This document shows positions 1-7,729 of a stretch of DNA of 64,000 bases, in pieces; position 1 is the stretch's first letter, and each line of letters begins with the position of its first letter. The notes under the pieces are model-generated. The model was not told where the DNA came from. It saw nothing but the letters and a program-made list of their open reading frames with translations, and made no database searches. This DNA is from a candidate division FCPU426 bacterium (GTDB lineage: Bacteria > Oederibacteriota > Muellerivitia > Muellerivitales > Muellerivitaceae), in assembly GCA_027452205.1 (NCBI GenBank), contig DAIDGV010000024.1, forward strand, positions 280,750 through 344,749, given 5' to 3'. Position numbers and translations under genes: made by a program.

Positions 1-93
1 AGTGGCGTCGACCAAGGTGTCGTCATAATCCACTTCGCAGGTTTGATCGGCCAGGGGGAATTCGATCTTCACGGTCTTCGGATGGTCGGACAA
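1..93 (-). CDS. Partial hypothetical protein, N-terminal 31 residues
   Basis: Reading the minus strand from a TTG at 93 gives MSDHPKTVKIEF and continues open to the window edge, so only the first 31 residues are present. A GGAAGG ribosome-binding site sits about 6 nt upstream of the TTG, and TTG starts are common in this window. The fragment is acidic with no recognisable domain. It is divergent from the DUF4149 gene at 201. The product cannot be named from this much sequence; the call rests only on the open frame and the RBS. Confidence 0.45.
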   Translation of the reverse strand, partial: MSDHPKTVKIEFPLADQTCEVDYDDTLVDAT

Positions 94-200
94 GGGAAAC
101 CCTTCCAAGAAAGTGCCTCATTATAGCGGTTTATCATGGGCGCTCATTGAAAAGAAAGAGCCGCTCTTCATAGAATGCCTCATCCCCTTCGGAGGCATCC

Positions 201-683
201 ATGGCCATTCTGCGTTTTGTGAATTTTTTCACCTTCATCTTCTGGTACGGCACCCTGCTTTATTTCACCTTCATCCAGGCCCCGGTCCTTTTCAAAAGCC
301 TCCCCCGGGAACTCTTCGGCCAGGTCCAGAGTTACCTCTTCCCCGCTTATTATTGGATCGCCTATATCTGCGGCACCCTCTTGGTGGTGACCTATCACCT
401 TCTTCATCCTTTGAAGGATTACCTGCCCCAGGACTGCGTGAAGATCACCGCCCTTTGCTTGATGCTGCTTTTTTCCTTGGGCCAGGGCCTTTGGATCGGC
501 CCCAAGGTGGCTGAACTGCGGATCGAGCGGCAAACGGCTGAGGCTGCCAAGGACCAACTTAAAGTGGATGAATTAAGCAAGGAATTCGGCAAGGCCCACG
601 GCATTTCCAGCCTTTTCAACTTGGTGGTCGTCATTGCGGGGACCGTCTATTTGGTCTATCTTTTTAGGGAGATCAATCCCTAG
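201..683 (+). CDS. DUF4149 family membrane protein
   Basis: This 160-residue protein has four predicted membrane helices (about residues 5-25, 48-68, 81-100 and 137-155), with a charged loop before the last helix. The overall length, the four-helix layout and the conserved tail segment FGKAHGISSLFNL match the DUF4149 (TMEM205-like) family, whose biochemical role is unknown. It is expected in the inner membrane. It starts with ATG and is followed 14 nt later by an acyltransferase gene, so the two may be co-transcribed. Family assignment is by motif and topology; no function is claimed. Confidence 0.75.
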   Translation: MAILRFVNFFTFIFWYGTLLYFTFIQAPVLFKSLPRELFGQVQSYLFPAYYWIAYICGTLLVVTYHLLHPLKDYLPQDCVKITALCLMLLFSLGQGLWIGPKVAELRIERQTAEAAKDQLKVDELSKEFGKAHGISSLFNLVVVIAGTVYLVYLFREINP

Positions 684-697
684 TCCCGAAGGTTCCT

Positions 698-1837
698 TTG
701 CCCCACCCCGACCGCCGTTCCGAAGAAATCCTGGTTGTCGATCTTGTCCGTGGTTTTTCAATTCTGGCCGTTTTGGCTTTTCACATCAGCCTTAACTGCG
801 GTCCCACGCCTTGGCCCTGGCTTTCCAACCTTTGGGTCAATTTTGCCCTGCGGGGCATGTACGGCGTAACCGTCTTTTTCCTCATTTCGGGTTTTCTCAT
901 AACCCGAACCATCGCCCTTCAAAAAGAGGGATTACTGAACCCCAGTTTGCGAGAATTTTATGCGCGTCGGGCAGGTCGGATCTTCCCCCTACTTTTTGCG
1001 ATTCTTCTCCTGGGTGCCTTTCTTTTTTGGGGACCGCTTTCGCGGCCGATTTATTTCGGTTCCTTCTTTCACAACTCATCCTTACCCCTGGATTGGACTT
1101 TTTGGGGGTCCATTCTCACCTTCTGTTTCAATTGGAACATGATCCTGCACGAAAAGGTTGCCCCCAATGGGTATGGTCTTTTCTGGGGTGTGCTTTGGTC
1201 CCTTTCGGTCGAGGAACAATTCTATGTGCTATACCCCTTGCTCTTAAAACGCCTCAAAACACGCTCATCGTTGACGGCTCTTTTGTTCCTTCTCATCCTA
1301 ACGGGCCCATTGGTGCGTTTTTGGGCCTATCAAACCGATCCTTCTCGTTATTTTTTGTGCTTCATGAATTCCTTCGGTTGTTTCGACCTGATGGCCATGG
1401 GCATCCTGCTTTATTTATGTCAAGAACGTTGGGGAACCCTCTTGCGAGACCGCGAAAAACTTAGTTGGATGTTAACTATTTCGGGTTTGGCCTTGGCCAT
1501 GACAGCCTACTTCAATACCATACCCCAAAGTACTGGCCGGATCCTCGGCCCTTCTTTGATTGGGATCGGCGTCTTCTTTTTTTTATTGGGTGGTATGAAC
1601 ATTGATCTCTTCAAAACGCGACCCTTCCTCTGGCTGGGATTCCCAGGCAAGCTCAGTTATGGCCTCTATCTGCTGCACGTGGGGATCATTTATGTCCTAT
1701 GGCCTTGGTTGCCCCACATGGACACCCTTTTAGCCTACTTGTTACTTTGTTCCGTTTCTTTTCTGACAGCTTATCTTTCTTACCGTTTTTTCGAAGTCCC
1801 CGCCAATCGATGGGTCCGCCAAAAGTTCGGCGGATAA
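698..1837 (+). CDS. Acyltransferase 3 family membrane protein (copy 1)
   Basis: This 379-residue protein has about ten hydrophobic helices. Family motifs are visible: LVRGFSILAVLAFH near the N-terminus (catalytic-type His), FFLISGFLIT, FYARRAGRIFPLL, and SLSVEEQFYVLYPLLL. The C-terminus YRFFEVPANRW is typical of OafA/YrhL-type O-acyltransferases, which acylate extracytoplasmic sugars, lipopolysaccharide or peptidoglycan. The start is TTG at 698, 14 nt after the upstream stop. The next gene is a clear paralogue with the same motifs in the same order, so a tandem duplication is likely. The substrate cannot be read from sequence. Confidence 0.88.
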   Translation: MPHPDRRSEEILVVDLVRGFSILAVLAFHISLNCGPTPWPWLSNLWVNFALRGMYGVTVFFLISGFLITRTIALQKEGLLNPSLREFYARRAGRIFPLLFAILLLGAFLFWGPLSRPIYFGSFFHNSSLPLDWTFWGSILTFCFNWNMILHEKVAPNGYGLFWGVLWSLSVEEQFYVLYPLLLKRLKTRSSLTALLFLLILTGPLVRFWAYQTDPSRYFLCFMNSFGCFDLMAMGILLYLCQERWGTLLRDREKLSWMLTISGLALAMTAYFNTIPQSTGRILGPSLIGIGVFFFLLGGMNIDLFKTRPFLWLGFPGKLSYGLYLLHVGIIYVLWPWLPHMDTLLAYLLLCSVSFLTAYLSYRFFEVPANRWVRQKFGG

Positions 1838-1861
1838 GGGTCCTTCCCCTATACTGGACCC

Positions 1862-3016
1862 ATGAAAAAGATCCCTCTCATCGACCTGGTGCGAAGCTTT
1901 TCCATCCTGGCGGTCCTGGCCCATCACCTCGGTCTGGCACGGATCACCGCCGGCAGTTCTTGGTCCCCCTTGGCCATTCTCTGGTTCAAGATCTGGGCCA
2001 ACGGCCATTTCGGCGTCACGCTATTTTTCGTTATTTCCGGATTTCTCATTACCGGCGTCATCGCTTCTGGCCCCAGGGGACTCTTCAACCCCAGTTATGG
2101 CGATTTCTATGCCCGCCGGGCAGGCCGCATCTTCCCGCTTTTGACCTTTATCTGTTTGTTGGGCCTTTTGTTGGACCATCTTTTCACCGGCGCGTCTTCG
2201 GCCAGTGACTTTTGCTTGCGCCTGCCCCAGGGCCCCCAAATGCCGCTCTTTTGGCTGTCGATCGTGACCTTTACGGAGAACCTCTTCAAGATTTTCAGTG
2301 GGCCACAGGGTTATCCTCACTCCCTTTATTGGGGTGTTCTCTGGTCCCTGGCCATCGAGGAACAGTTCTATCTTTTCTATCCCTGGGTACTTAAACGGCT
2401 GAAGAATCGTCGGCGGATGACCGTCTTTATGCTCACAATGATCCTGGTGGGCATCCTCAGTATGGTCATCGCCTCGCTGTTCTGGCACAAATATCCGATC
2501 GTGGTCTTTAACCCAGCGACTCCCTATAACTCATTTGCCGGATTCGGCCTCATTGCCATCGGCTGTCTACTTTATCTGGCTGTGGAAAAATTTAGGGGTC
2601 ATCTAGCTTCCCATACCCGGCTTTGCTGGGTACTTTCCTTGGCGGGGCTTGGCTTGATTGCGGTCATCTACTGGCATGTGACGGTCAGCATCGATTTTTG
2701 GTGGATGGCCTTGGGGGATACCCTCGTGGCTACGGGACTGTTCATGTTCCTTTTAGGGGCCATGGGTTGGAAGGGCTGGCACTCGCCTCTTTGGCGGCCC
2801 TTCTCTTGGCCGGGGCGCTTCAGTTATGGCGGTTATTTATATCATTCGGCCGTTCTGTTCTTCCTTTGGCCCTTGTTGTCGGGAATGAATGCGTATGGGG
2901 CTTTTGGGGTCTTCGCCCTGGCCGTCACGTTGATATCCGGGATCTCGTTCTATGCTCTCGAGAAGCCCGCCAACAGCTTTATCCGGAAAACGCTGGGGTC
3001 CTCAACCCCGGTCTAA
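1862..3016 (+). CDS. Acyltransferase 3 family membrane protein (copy 2)
   Basis: This 384-residue polytopic protein is paralogous to the preceding gene. It carries LVRSFSILAVLAHHLG, FFVISGFLITG, DFYARRAGRIFPLL, SLAIEEQFYLFYP and a C-terminal ALEKPANSF, the order seen in acyltransferase-3 proteins. It probably transfers an acyl group to a cell-surface glycan from the inner membrane. It follows its paralogue by 24 nt. Its stop overlaps by 4 nt the end of the convergent gene at 3013, with no room for a separate terminator. The divergence between copies suggests different acceptors, which is inference. Confidence 0.88.
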   Translation: MKKIPLIDLVRSFSILAVLAHHLGLARITAGSSWSPLAILWFKIWANGHFGVTLFFVISGFLITGVIASGPRGLFNPSYGDFYARRAGRIFPLLTFICLLGLLLDHLFTGASSASDFCLRLPQGPQMPLFWLSIVTFTENLFKIFSGPQGYPHSLYWGVLWSLAIEEQFYLFYPWVLKRLKNRRRMTVFMLTMILVGILSMVIASLFWHKYPIVVFNPATPYNSFAGFGLIAIGCLLYLAVEKFRGHLASHTRLCWVLSLAGLGLIAVIYWHVTVSIDFWWMALGDTLVATGLFMFLLGAMGWKGWHSPLWRPFSWPGRFSYGGYLYHSAVLFFLWPLLSGMNAYGAFGVFALAVTLISGISFYALEKPANSFIRKTLGSSTPV

Positions 3017-3630
3017 TTCGTCTCTTCGTTCGACATCTTTTGTCGCTCGCCGTCGATGTAACGCATAGCTGTGGAAAAACCATAGGCCGGGGCCGCGGAC
3101 AAGGCCTTGATATCGTTGGTCTTGCCGATCTTTTCCAGGTATTCCATTACACCGCCCAAGACCAGCATCAGGAAGAATAAGGATGCGTCATTGAGGGTGC
3201 GGATGAGGTGCTGCAGGAAGAAGATATCCGTCGCGGGATAAAAATGGCCTTCCTCACCCAGCGGCATTTCCATTTCCACTTTGCGCACTTCATCGTCCTG
3301 AAGCAGGTGGATGACCGCGGAGGTTTCGGCTTTTTCGGGGAGCTTTTCCAGCAGGCCCTGATTCGGGGCCATGATGGCCGGGCGGATCAAACCTTTGGGA
3401 GTGACCGTGTCGCCCATGGCCGCTTGCACATACTGCATCAGCATGGGGGCTTGCTTGTTCTCACCGAGAAGGAAAAGAGTCTTCACAAAGGCCAACGAGA
3501 AAAGCTGGATCATGTCCCTTTCCCGGGCGATAGGATCCGTCTCGGTGGTCTGGTAATCCACATAGGCGTGGAACCGGTCCGAAAAGACGACCCGCAGGAC
3601 GCCCAGTTCTTGGGAAAGTTCATCTGACAT
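3013..3630 (-). CDS. Hypothetical soluble protein, 205 aa
   Basis: I do not recognise this protein. It is 205 residues, mostly charged and helical, without a signal peptide. A moderately hydrophobic stretch DASLFFLMLVLGG (about residues 148-160) lies next to YLEKIGKT. It begins MSDELSQELGVLRVVF and ends with a charged tail QKMSNEETN. Codon use and GC content resemble the surrounding core genes, unlike the AT-rich ORF just upstream at 3634, and the two are separated by only 3 nt. It is convergent with the acyltransferases. No function is proposed. Confidence 0.7.
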   Translation of the reverse strand: MSDELSQELGVLRVVFSDRFHAYVDYQTTETDPIARERDMIQLFSLAFVKTLFLLGENKQAPMLMQYVQAAMGDTVTPKGLIRPAIMAPNQGLLEKLPEKAETSAVIHLLQDDEVRKVEMEMPLGEEGHFYPATDIFFLQHLIRTLNDASLFFLMLVLGGVMEYLEKIGKTNDIKALSAAPAYGFSTAMRYIDGERQKMSNEETN

Positions 3631-3633
3631 AAA

Positions 3634-3987
3634 TTATTTGGGCTCGTTTTTGTGTTTTTCAAATTCTTTGCTATATGGGATAACCCAAAAAACAAAAACT
3701 GAAATAAAGGCCGTCAGAGAAATCAACAGAAAGCTTAACGAGAAATTTAAAGAAATGTTTGAGTTTGAACTAGTTGGGTCTTCCCCAAACTTATTTAACC
3801 ACCAAAGTCGGGCATTACTTAAAATCAAAACAAGAAGAATAAACGGGAAAAAAGCCACAATTATGCGAATCCACCAAGACATAGCTTGAACTCTTTGGAT
3901 CGGAAACAACCTATGACAATAAATATAGACGAATACAAAAATAAAAAGACTCCCAATCGGTCCATAAATTAACCAATAAGGAGTCAT
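3634..3987 (-). CDS. Hypothetical AT-rich small membrane protein
   Basis: This 117-residue ORF encodes three strongly hydrophobic segments: about residues 5-25 (YGPIGSLFIFVFVYIYC), 40-58 (WIRIIVAFFPFILLVLIL) and 80-105. The C-terminus is a charged EFEKHKNEPK. Base composition is visibly much richer in A+T than its neighbours, suggesting recent acquisition. No good ribosome-binding site precedes the ATG. The opposite strand has an 83-residue ORF over the same bases, but it lacks any pattern and the hydrophobic reading is more protein-like. The family is not recognised, and expression is uncertain. Confidence 0.5.
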   Translation of the reverse strand: MTPYWLIYGPIGSLFIFVFVYIYCHRLFPIQRVQAMSWWIRIIVAFFPFILLVLILSNARLWWLNKFGEDPTSSNSNISLNFSLSFLLISLTAFISVFVFWVIPYSKEFEKHKNEPK

Positions 3988-4010
3988 TTACTTGAACCTA
4001 TCTTGATTCA

Positions 4011-5168
4011 TTAATATTTCGGTACGGAAGGATCGACCTGATCGCTCCAGCCCAAGATCCCGCCGGCCATATTGACCAAATGATCGAACCCTTGTTGCTT
4101 CAAGAAAGCGATGGCCTTTTGGCTTCGCATGCCGCTCTTGCAATGGACCACGATCTCTTTGCCCTTGTACTTGTCCAGTTCATGGAACTGGTTGGGCAAT
4201 TGGGACAGAGGCACGAGAACGGAACCCGGGATACGGGCCATATCGTACTCATTCTGTTCGCGCACATCGACCAGGACAAAATCTTGCTTCTCGTCCATCT
4301 TCACCTTCAAGCCCAGCGCGTCGATCTCATCCTTTTTCATGGCCGTTTCCTTGGTCTGGGTATCTTCCACCTTCATGCCGCAGAACTGTTCATAGTCGAT
4401 CAGCTCCTTGATGGTGGGGTTCTTGCCGCACAAGGGACAGCTGGGGTCCTTGCGCAGTTTCAAATTGCGGAACTGCATATCCAACGAGTTGTAGATGACG
4501 AACTTGCCGATGGCCGGGGTCCCGGCCCCGGTGATGAGCTTGATGGCTTCGGTCGCTTGGATGGCGCCAATAGTGCCGACCATTGCCCCCATAACGCCGC
4601 CTTCCGCGCAGGAAGGAACTTCGCCCGGAGGAGGCGGTTCGGGATACAAGCAGCGGTAGCAAGGCCCTTCGGGGGTCTTGAACACGGTCACTTGGCCGTC
4701 AAAACGGAAGATGGAACCATAGATGTTCGGCTTGCCTTGCAGGGCCGCTGCGTCATTGGTCAAATAACGGGTCGGAAAATTGTCCGTCCCATCGATGATC
4801 ATGTCGTAGTTCTTGAGGATATCCATGATGTTGTCGCTCTTCAGGGCGACTTGGTAGGTATTCACCGTCACATCCGGGTTCAAGGCCTTTAACCGCTTGG
4901 CGGCCACTTCCACCTTGGGCTTCCCGACGTCCTCGGTCGTGAAAAGGATCTGGCGCTGCAGGTTGCTGGCGTCCACGGTGTCGAAATCGACCAGACCGAT
5001 GGTGCCCACGCCCGCCGCGGCCAAATAGAGGGAAATGGGACAGCCCAACCCACCCGCGCCGACCACCAACACCTTGGCGGCGAGAAGTTTCTTTTGACCT
5101 TCCACGCCGATCTCCGGCAAAAGAATATGCCGGGTATAGCGCTTGATCTGTTCTTGGTTGAGATTCAT
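4011..5168 (-). CDS. moeB: MoeB/ThiF-type sulfur-carrier adenylyltransferase with C-terminal rhodanese domain
   Basis: This E1-like enzyme adenylates the C-terminal glycine of a MoaD/ThiS-type sulfur carrier, and its rhodanese domain can supply sulfur (MoeZ/MoeBR arrangement). In the 387-residue ORF numbering, the ATP-binding GAGGLGCP lies at 39-46 and the DGTDNFPTR segment at 128-136. Zinc cysteine pairs are CYRC (172-175) and CPLC (246-249), and a candidate catalytic Cys is in VPSCAEGG (189). The rhodanese domain spans about 290-385 with active loop CKSGMR (Cys345). I chose the second ATG (5168) because GGAG lies 8 nt upstream of it but only 2 nt from the first. No carrier-protein gene is adjacent, so the pathway (molybdopterin, thiamine or cysteine) is open. 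Confidence 0.9.
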   Translation of the reverse strand: MNLNQEQIKRYTRHILLPEIGVEGQKKLLAAKVLVVGAGGLGCPISLYLAAAGVGTIGLVDFDTVDASNLQRQILFTTEDVGKPKVEVAAKRLKALNPDVTVNTYQVALKSDNIMDILKNYDMIIDGTDNFPTRYLTNDAAALQGKPNIYGSIFRFDGQVTVFKTPEGPCYRCLYPEPPPPGEVPSCAEGGVMGAMVGTIGAIQATEAIKLITGAGTPAIGKFVIYNSLDMQFRNLKLRKDPSCPLCGKNPTIKELIDYEQFCGMKVEDTQTKETAMKKDEIDALGLKVKMDEKQDFVLVDVREQNEYDMARIPGSVLVPLSQLPNQFHELDKYKGKEIVVHCKSGMRSQKAIAFLKQQGFDHLVNMAGGILGWSDQVDPSVPKY

Positions 5169-5217
5169 GCCCATGTCTCCGTGGTAATTGTCTGTGAAAG
5201 TTCAAATTAGGAAGGTC

Positions 5218-5246
5218 ATCATAAAAGGGCAAGTCGGGCAGTTCAA
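5218..5246 (-). promoter_or_regulatory. Candidate sigma-70 promoter for moeB
   Basis: On the minus strand TTGAAC (5246-5241) and TATGAT (5223-5218) are separated by exactly 17 nt. The -10 matches the consensus at 5 of 6 positions and the -35 at 4 of 6. The predicted transcript start lies about 40 nt before the moeB ATG. Confidence 0.5.
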
Positions 5247-5277
5247 CCTTTTGGGCCTTATTCCATGCTTTTAGTGT

Positions 5278-5315
5278 GTTTTCCGGAAAACAATGTCTTC
5301 TTTTTGATCCAAAAA
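5278..5315. promoter_or_regulatory. Two adjacent short dyads between moeB and the lipoprotein gene
   Basis: GTTTTCCGGAAAAC (5278-5291) is a perfect 14-bp palindrome. Ten bases later TTTTTG-ATC-CAAAAA (5301-5315) forms a second dyad. They sit in the divergent intergenic space upstream of the moeB promoter. They could be operators for a dimeric regulator; neither has the shape of an intrinsic terminator. Function is not established. Confidence 0.3.
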
Positions 5316-5413
5316 GGACAGGAAGCCGGCATTAAGTTTATTGGGATTTTGACGTAAGGTTTTTCGAAGACGGCGTCTATAAGGTTAGAACAACCATCAG
5401 TTGGGGAGCGTAC

Positions 5414-6001
5414 GTGAAAAAAATAACCTTACTCGTTTTTATCGGGATCCCTTTTCTGTCCATCGCTTGCCGGGGCAATTTGCCGAGTGTCACCCCTCAA
5501 GCCACGGCGACCCCTACCTTTGCCCCGACTGCCACACCCGGATGTATCCAAACCACCGCCTTGCCGACGGTCCAATACAGCGAACCGAATCCCCCGCCGG
5601 CCGCGACACCCTTCAGCACACCCGTTTCCCCGGTCGTTACCAGCATGAGCGGTTTTTATACCTATGACAACCAGGACCATGGCGGGGTTTTATTGAAGTC
5701 GAGCACGGATTGGACAACTTATTGGAACGATCAAAACTTACCCGTTCCCACGACGCCGACCGACTTCGTTTCGAAAATGGTCTTCATTCCGGGGAAATAT
5801 CATTTCGATCAGATCTGTTACACAACGACTAATGTGGTCATCTATCAGAGCAGCGCGGGCGGGGGCGCTCCCCCTTGCCTCACTTGCTTTCCCAATGTCT
5901 CTCCGATACCGACCCCTTCCACGATCAGTGGGACCTATTACGTGGTACCGGCATCATCCCTACCGGTCAGCTTTGCCAGCAGTTTCTTAAATGCCTTGTA
6001 A
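5414..6001 (+). CDS. Putative lipoprotein, possibly with a PrcB-like domain
   Basis: This is a 195-residue exported protein. A GTG start lies 6 nt after GGGGAG. Residues 1-18 form a signal peptide ending LSIAC, so Cys19 is the likely lipidated residue, although Ser at -3 is not ideal for a lipobox. A Thr/Pro/Ala-rich linker (about 25-65, TPQATATPTFAPTATPG) follows. The C-terminal domain has a pattern (STDWTTYWND, then PTDFVSKMVFIPG, then a late YYVV) that loosely resembles protease-complex PrcB domains; that resemblance is tentative. Four cysteines after the linker may form disulfides. It is convergent with the aminotransferase at 6008. Confidence 0.72.
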   Translation: MKKITLLVFIGIPFLSIACRGNLPSVTPQATATPTFAPTATPGCIQTTALPTVQYSEPNPPPAATPFSTPVSPVVTSMSGFYTYDNQDHGGVLLKSSTDWTTYWNDQNLPVPTTPTDFVSKMVFIPGKYHFDQICYTTTNVVIYQSSAGGGAPPCLTCFPNVSPIPTPSTISGTYYVVPASSLPVSFASSFLNAL

Positions 6002-6007
6002 AAAATT

Positions 6008-7213
6008 TTAGGGGCGTTCCCGAAGGGCTTCTTGGAAGACCCCACCCAATCGCTTCACGCCTTCCCGTATTTTTTCCTCGTTGGAAGTGCAAAAAGCCAT
6101 CCGCAAGGTATTCAACCCCTGGCCTTCTTTTGTGTAAAAGGCCGTGCCCACCACATAAGCCACCTTAGCGGCGATGGCCTTCTCGAAAAGGGTCACCGCG
6201 TTGAGATGTTCAGGCAGTTCGGCCCAAACAAAGAAGCCGCCCAAGGGGCGGTTATAGCGGATGGATTTCGGGAAATACTGGTCGATGGCGGAGAGCATGG
6301 CGTCCCGGCGTCCCTGGTAGGTGCCGATCAACCGGCCCAAGTGATCCTTCAAATGGCCGCCCTTGAAGAACTCCGCGGCGATGCTTTGCGAAAGCACATC
6401 CGTGCAAACGTCCGCGGTCTCTTTGGCCATGGTCATACGGGCGATAAGCGACGGGTCCGCGCAGACCCAACCCAAACGCATTCCCGGCGAGGCGATCTTG
6501 CTGAAACTACCTAAATAGATGACCCGGCCTTCGGTGTCGAAGCTCTTGATGGCCTTGATGGTCTTACCCGTATAGTTCAATTCGCCGTAGGGATTGTCTT
6601 CCAAAATGATCAGGTCGTGCTTGCGGGCCACCTCAAGCAATTGGTCCCTTTTCTCCTCGGGCAAGGTGGAACCCGCGGGGTTCTGGAAAGTAGGAATGGT
6701 GTAAAGCAGTTTGGGCTTGGGCGAGGTTCGGGAGACCAATTGGTCCACTTGGGCGGGGTCGATGCCTTGTTCGCCGCAAGGCATGGTCACGAACTTGGCC
6801 TGAAAATTTTGAAAGGCCAAAAGCCCTCCCAGATAGCTGGGTTCTTCCACCAGCACCTGGTCACCGGGGTTAATCAAGGTCAGCCCCGCCAGGTAAACAC
6901 CCTGCTGGCTGCCCGTCGTGATCAAGATGTTCTCATAAGTGCAGTTGATGCCCTGGGCGGAAAGATACAGGGCCACTTGTTCCCGCAGGGGTTTCCAACC
7001 CACGGTCTCGCCATATTGAAGGGCCAGCTTTCCCTGCTCCCGGATAACGCGGGAAGCCGTGTCGGCCAAAATCTCTTGCGGGAAAAGGTCCGCGTCGGGT
7101 GTGCCGCCGGCGAAAGAGATGATGTCCGCTTGTTGGACCAGTTTCAAAAGGGCGCGAATGATGGAGGGTTTCATCCGGTTCGCGTTGGCTGAAAAGAGAT
7201 TCGAGTAATCCAT
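6008..7213 (-). CDS. PLP-dependent aminotransferase, class I/II (2-aminoadipate / aromatic type)
   Basis: This 401-residue fold-type I aminotransferase has SFAGGTPDADLFP (33-45), TTGSQQG (99-105) for PLP phosphate contacts, PTFQNPAG (174-181), the Asp/Tyr pair in ILEDNPYGE (203-211), and the Schiff-base lysine in GSFSKIASPGMRLGW (Lys239). This motif set is typical of the LysN/2-aminoadipate and ARO8-like group, which has broad specificity for 2-aminoadipate, leucine and aromatic amino acids. The exact substrate is not readable. The stop is 7 nt from the convergent lipoprotein stop. It is separated from the next upstream gene by only 70 nt, so a shared transcript with the other aminotransferase is possible. 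Confidence 0.88.
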   Translation of the reverse strand: MDYSNLFSANANRMKPSIIRALLKLVQQADIISFAGGTPDADLFPQEILADTASRVIREQGKLALQYGETVGWKPLREQVALYLSAQGINCTYENILITTGSQQGVYLAGLTLINPGDQVLVEEPSYLGGLLAFQNFQAKFVTMPCGEQGIDPAQVDQLVSRTSPKPKLLYTIPTFQNPAGSTLPEEKRDQLLEVARKHDLIILEDNPYGELNYTGKTIKAIKSFDTEGRVIYLGSFSKIASPGMRLGWVCADPSLIARMTMAKETADVCTDVLSQSIAAEFFKGGHLKDHLGRLIGTYQGRRDAMLSAIDQYFPKSIRYNRPLGGFFVWAELPEHLNAVTLFEKAIAAKVAYVVGTAFYTKEGQGLNTLRMAFCTSNEEKIREGVKRLGGVFQEALRERP

Positions 7214-7283
7214 GGCACCCTCCTTTGGGCTGGGAGGAAAGTTTTACCACAGACCGGGCTTTAGAAACTAATCGGACGCCGTT

Positions 7284-7727
7284 TTATTTTTCCAGGTGAG
7301 CCTTCAGCATTTGAAGGGTTTGTTGTGTTTGCCGGCGGTGACCGGACAACCCCCAGCCCAGCCGAAAATAAAGTTGGGCCAGGAACCCGACCGGCTCCAC
7401 CCGAAGCCAATAGAAGGAAACATGACAACAGCCCTGCCCGGGAATGATCTCGATGGAAGCCCGGCCCCTCAGGGGTTTGTGGGTGTATTCGAAGAAAAAA
7501 CGGTAGGGCGGCTCCAACCCGGTGACCTTGAACTGGAAAAAGTGGGGCGGCAATCCTTCGACCCGGGCCATGATCTTTTGACCGACCACCGCTTGGTTCA
7601 CGCCTTCCCACTCCAGGCGCAATCCCTTGCGCCAGGCCATGCGCTCTTTCCAATCGGTCAGCGCCTCGTAGATCTTTCCCGGTGTGGTGCGGACCTCGAT
7701 GGAATCCGCGCATTGATAGAAGGCCAA
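7284..7727 (-). CDS. SRPBCC (START/polyketide-cyclase-like) family protein
   Basis: The 147-residue protein resembles ligand-binding SRPBCC proteins: CADSIEVRTTPGKIYEALTDW opens the fold, a middle part GQKIMARVEGLPPHFFQF follows, and RASIEIIPGQGCCHVSFYW precedes a long C-terminal helix. The ORF track starts it at 7805, inside the upstream aminotransferase. I prefer the TTG at 7727, 2 nt after that gene's TGA, because the domain begins there and an AAGG-containing sequence precedes it. This spacing suggests translational coupling with the aminotransferase. Ligand unknown; a hydrophobic small molecule is typical for the family. Confidence 0.72.
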   Translation of the reverse strand: MAFYQCADSIEVRTTPGKIYEALTDWKERMAWRKGLRLEWEGVNQAVVGQKIMARVEGLPPHFFQFKVTGLEPPYRFFFEYTHKPLRGRASIEIIPGQGCCHVSFYWLRVEPVGFLAQLYFRLGWGLSGHRRQTQQTLQMLKAHLEK

Positions 7728-7729
7728 GG

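Noticed and set aside
3638-3889. An 83-residue plus-strand ORF over the AT-rich region
   Set aside because: It has no domain or RBS, and the opposite strand gives clear membrane helices; the evidence is weak for both but better for the minus strand.
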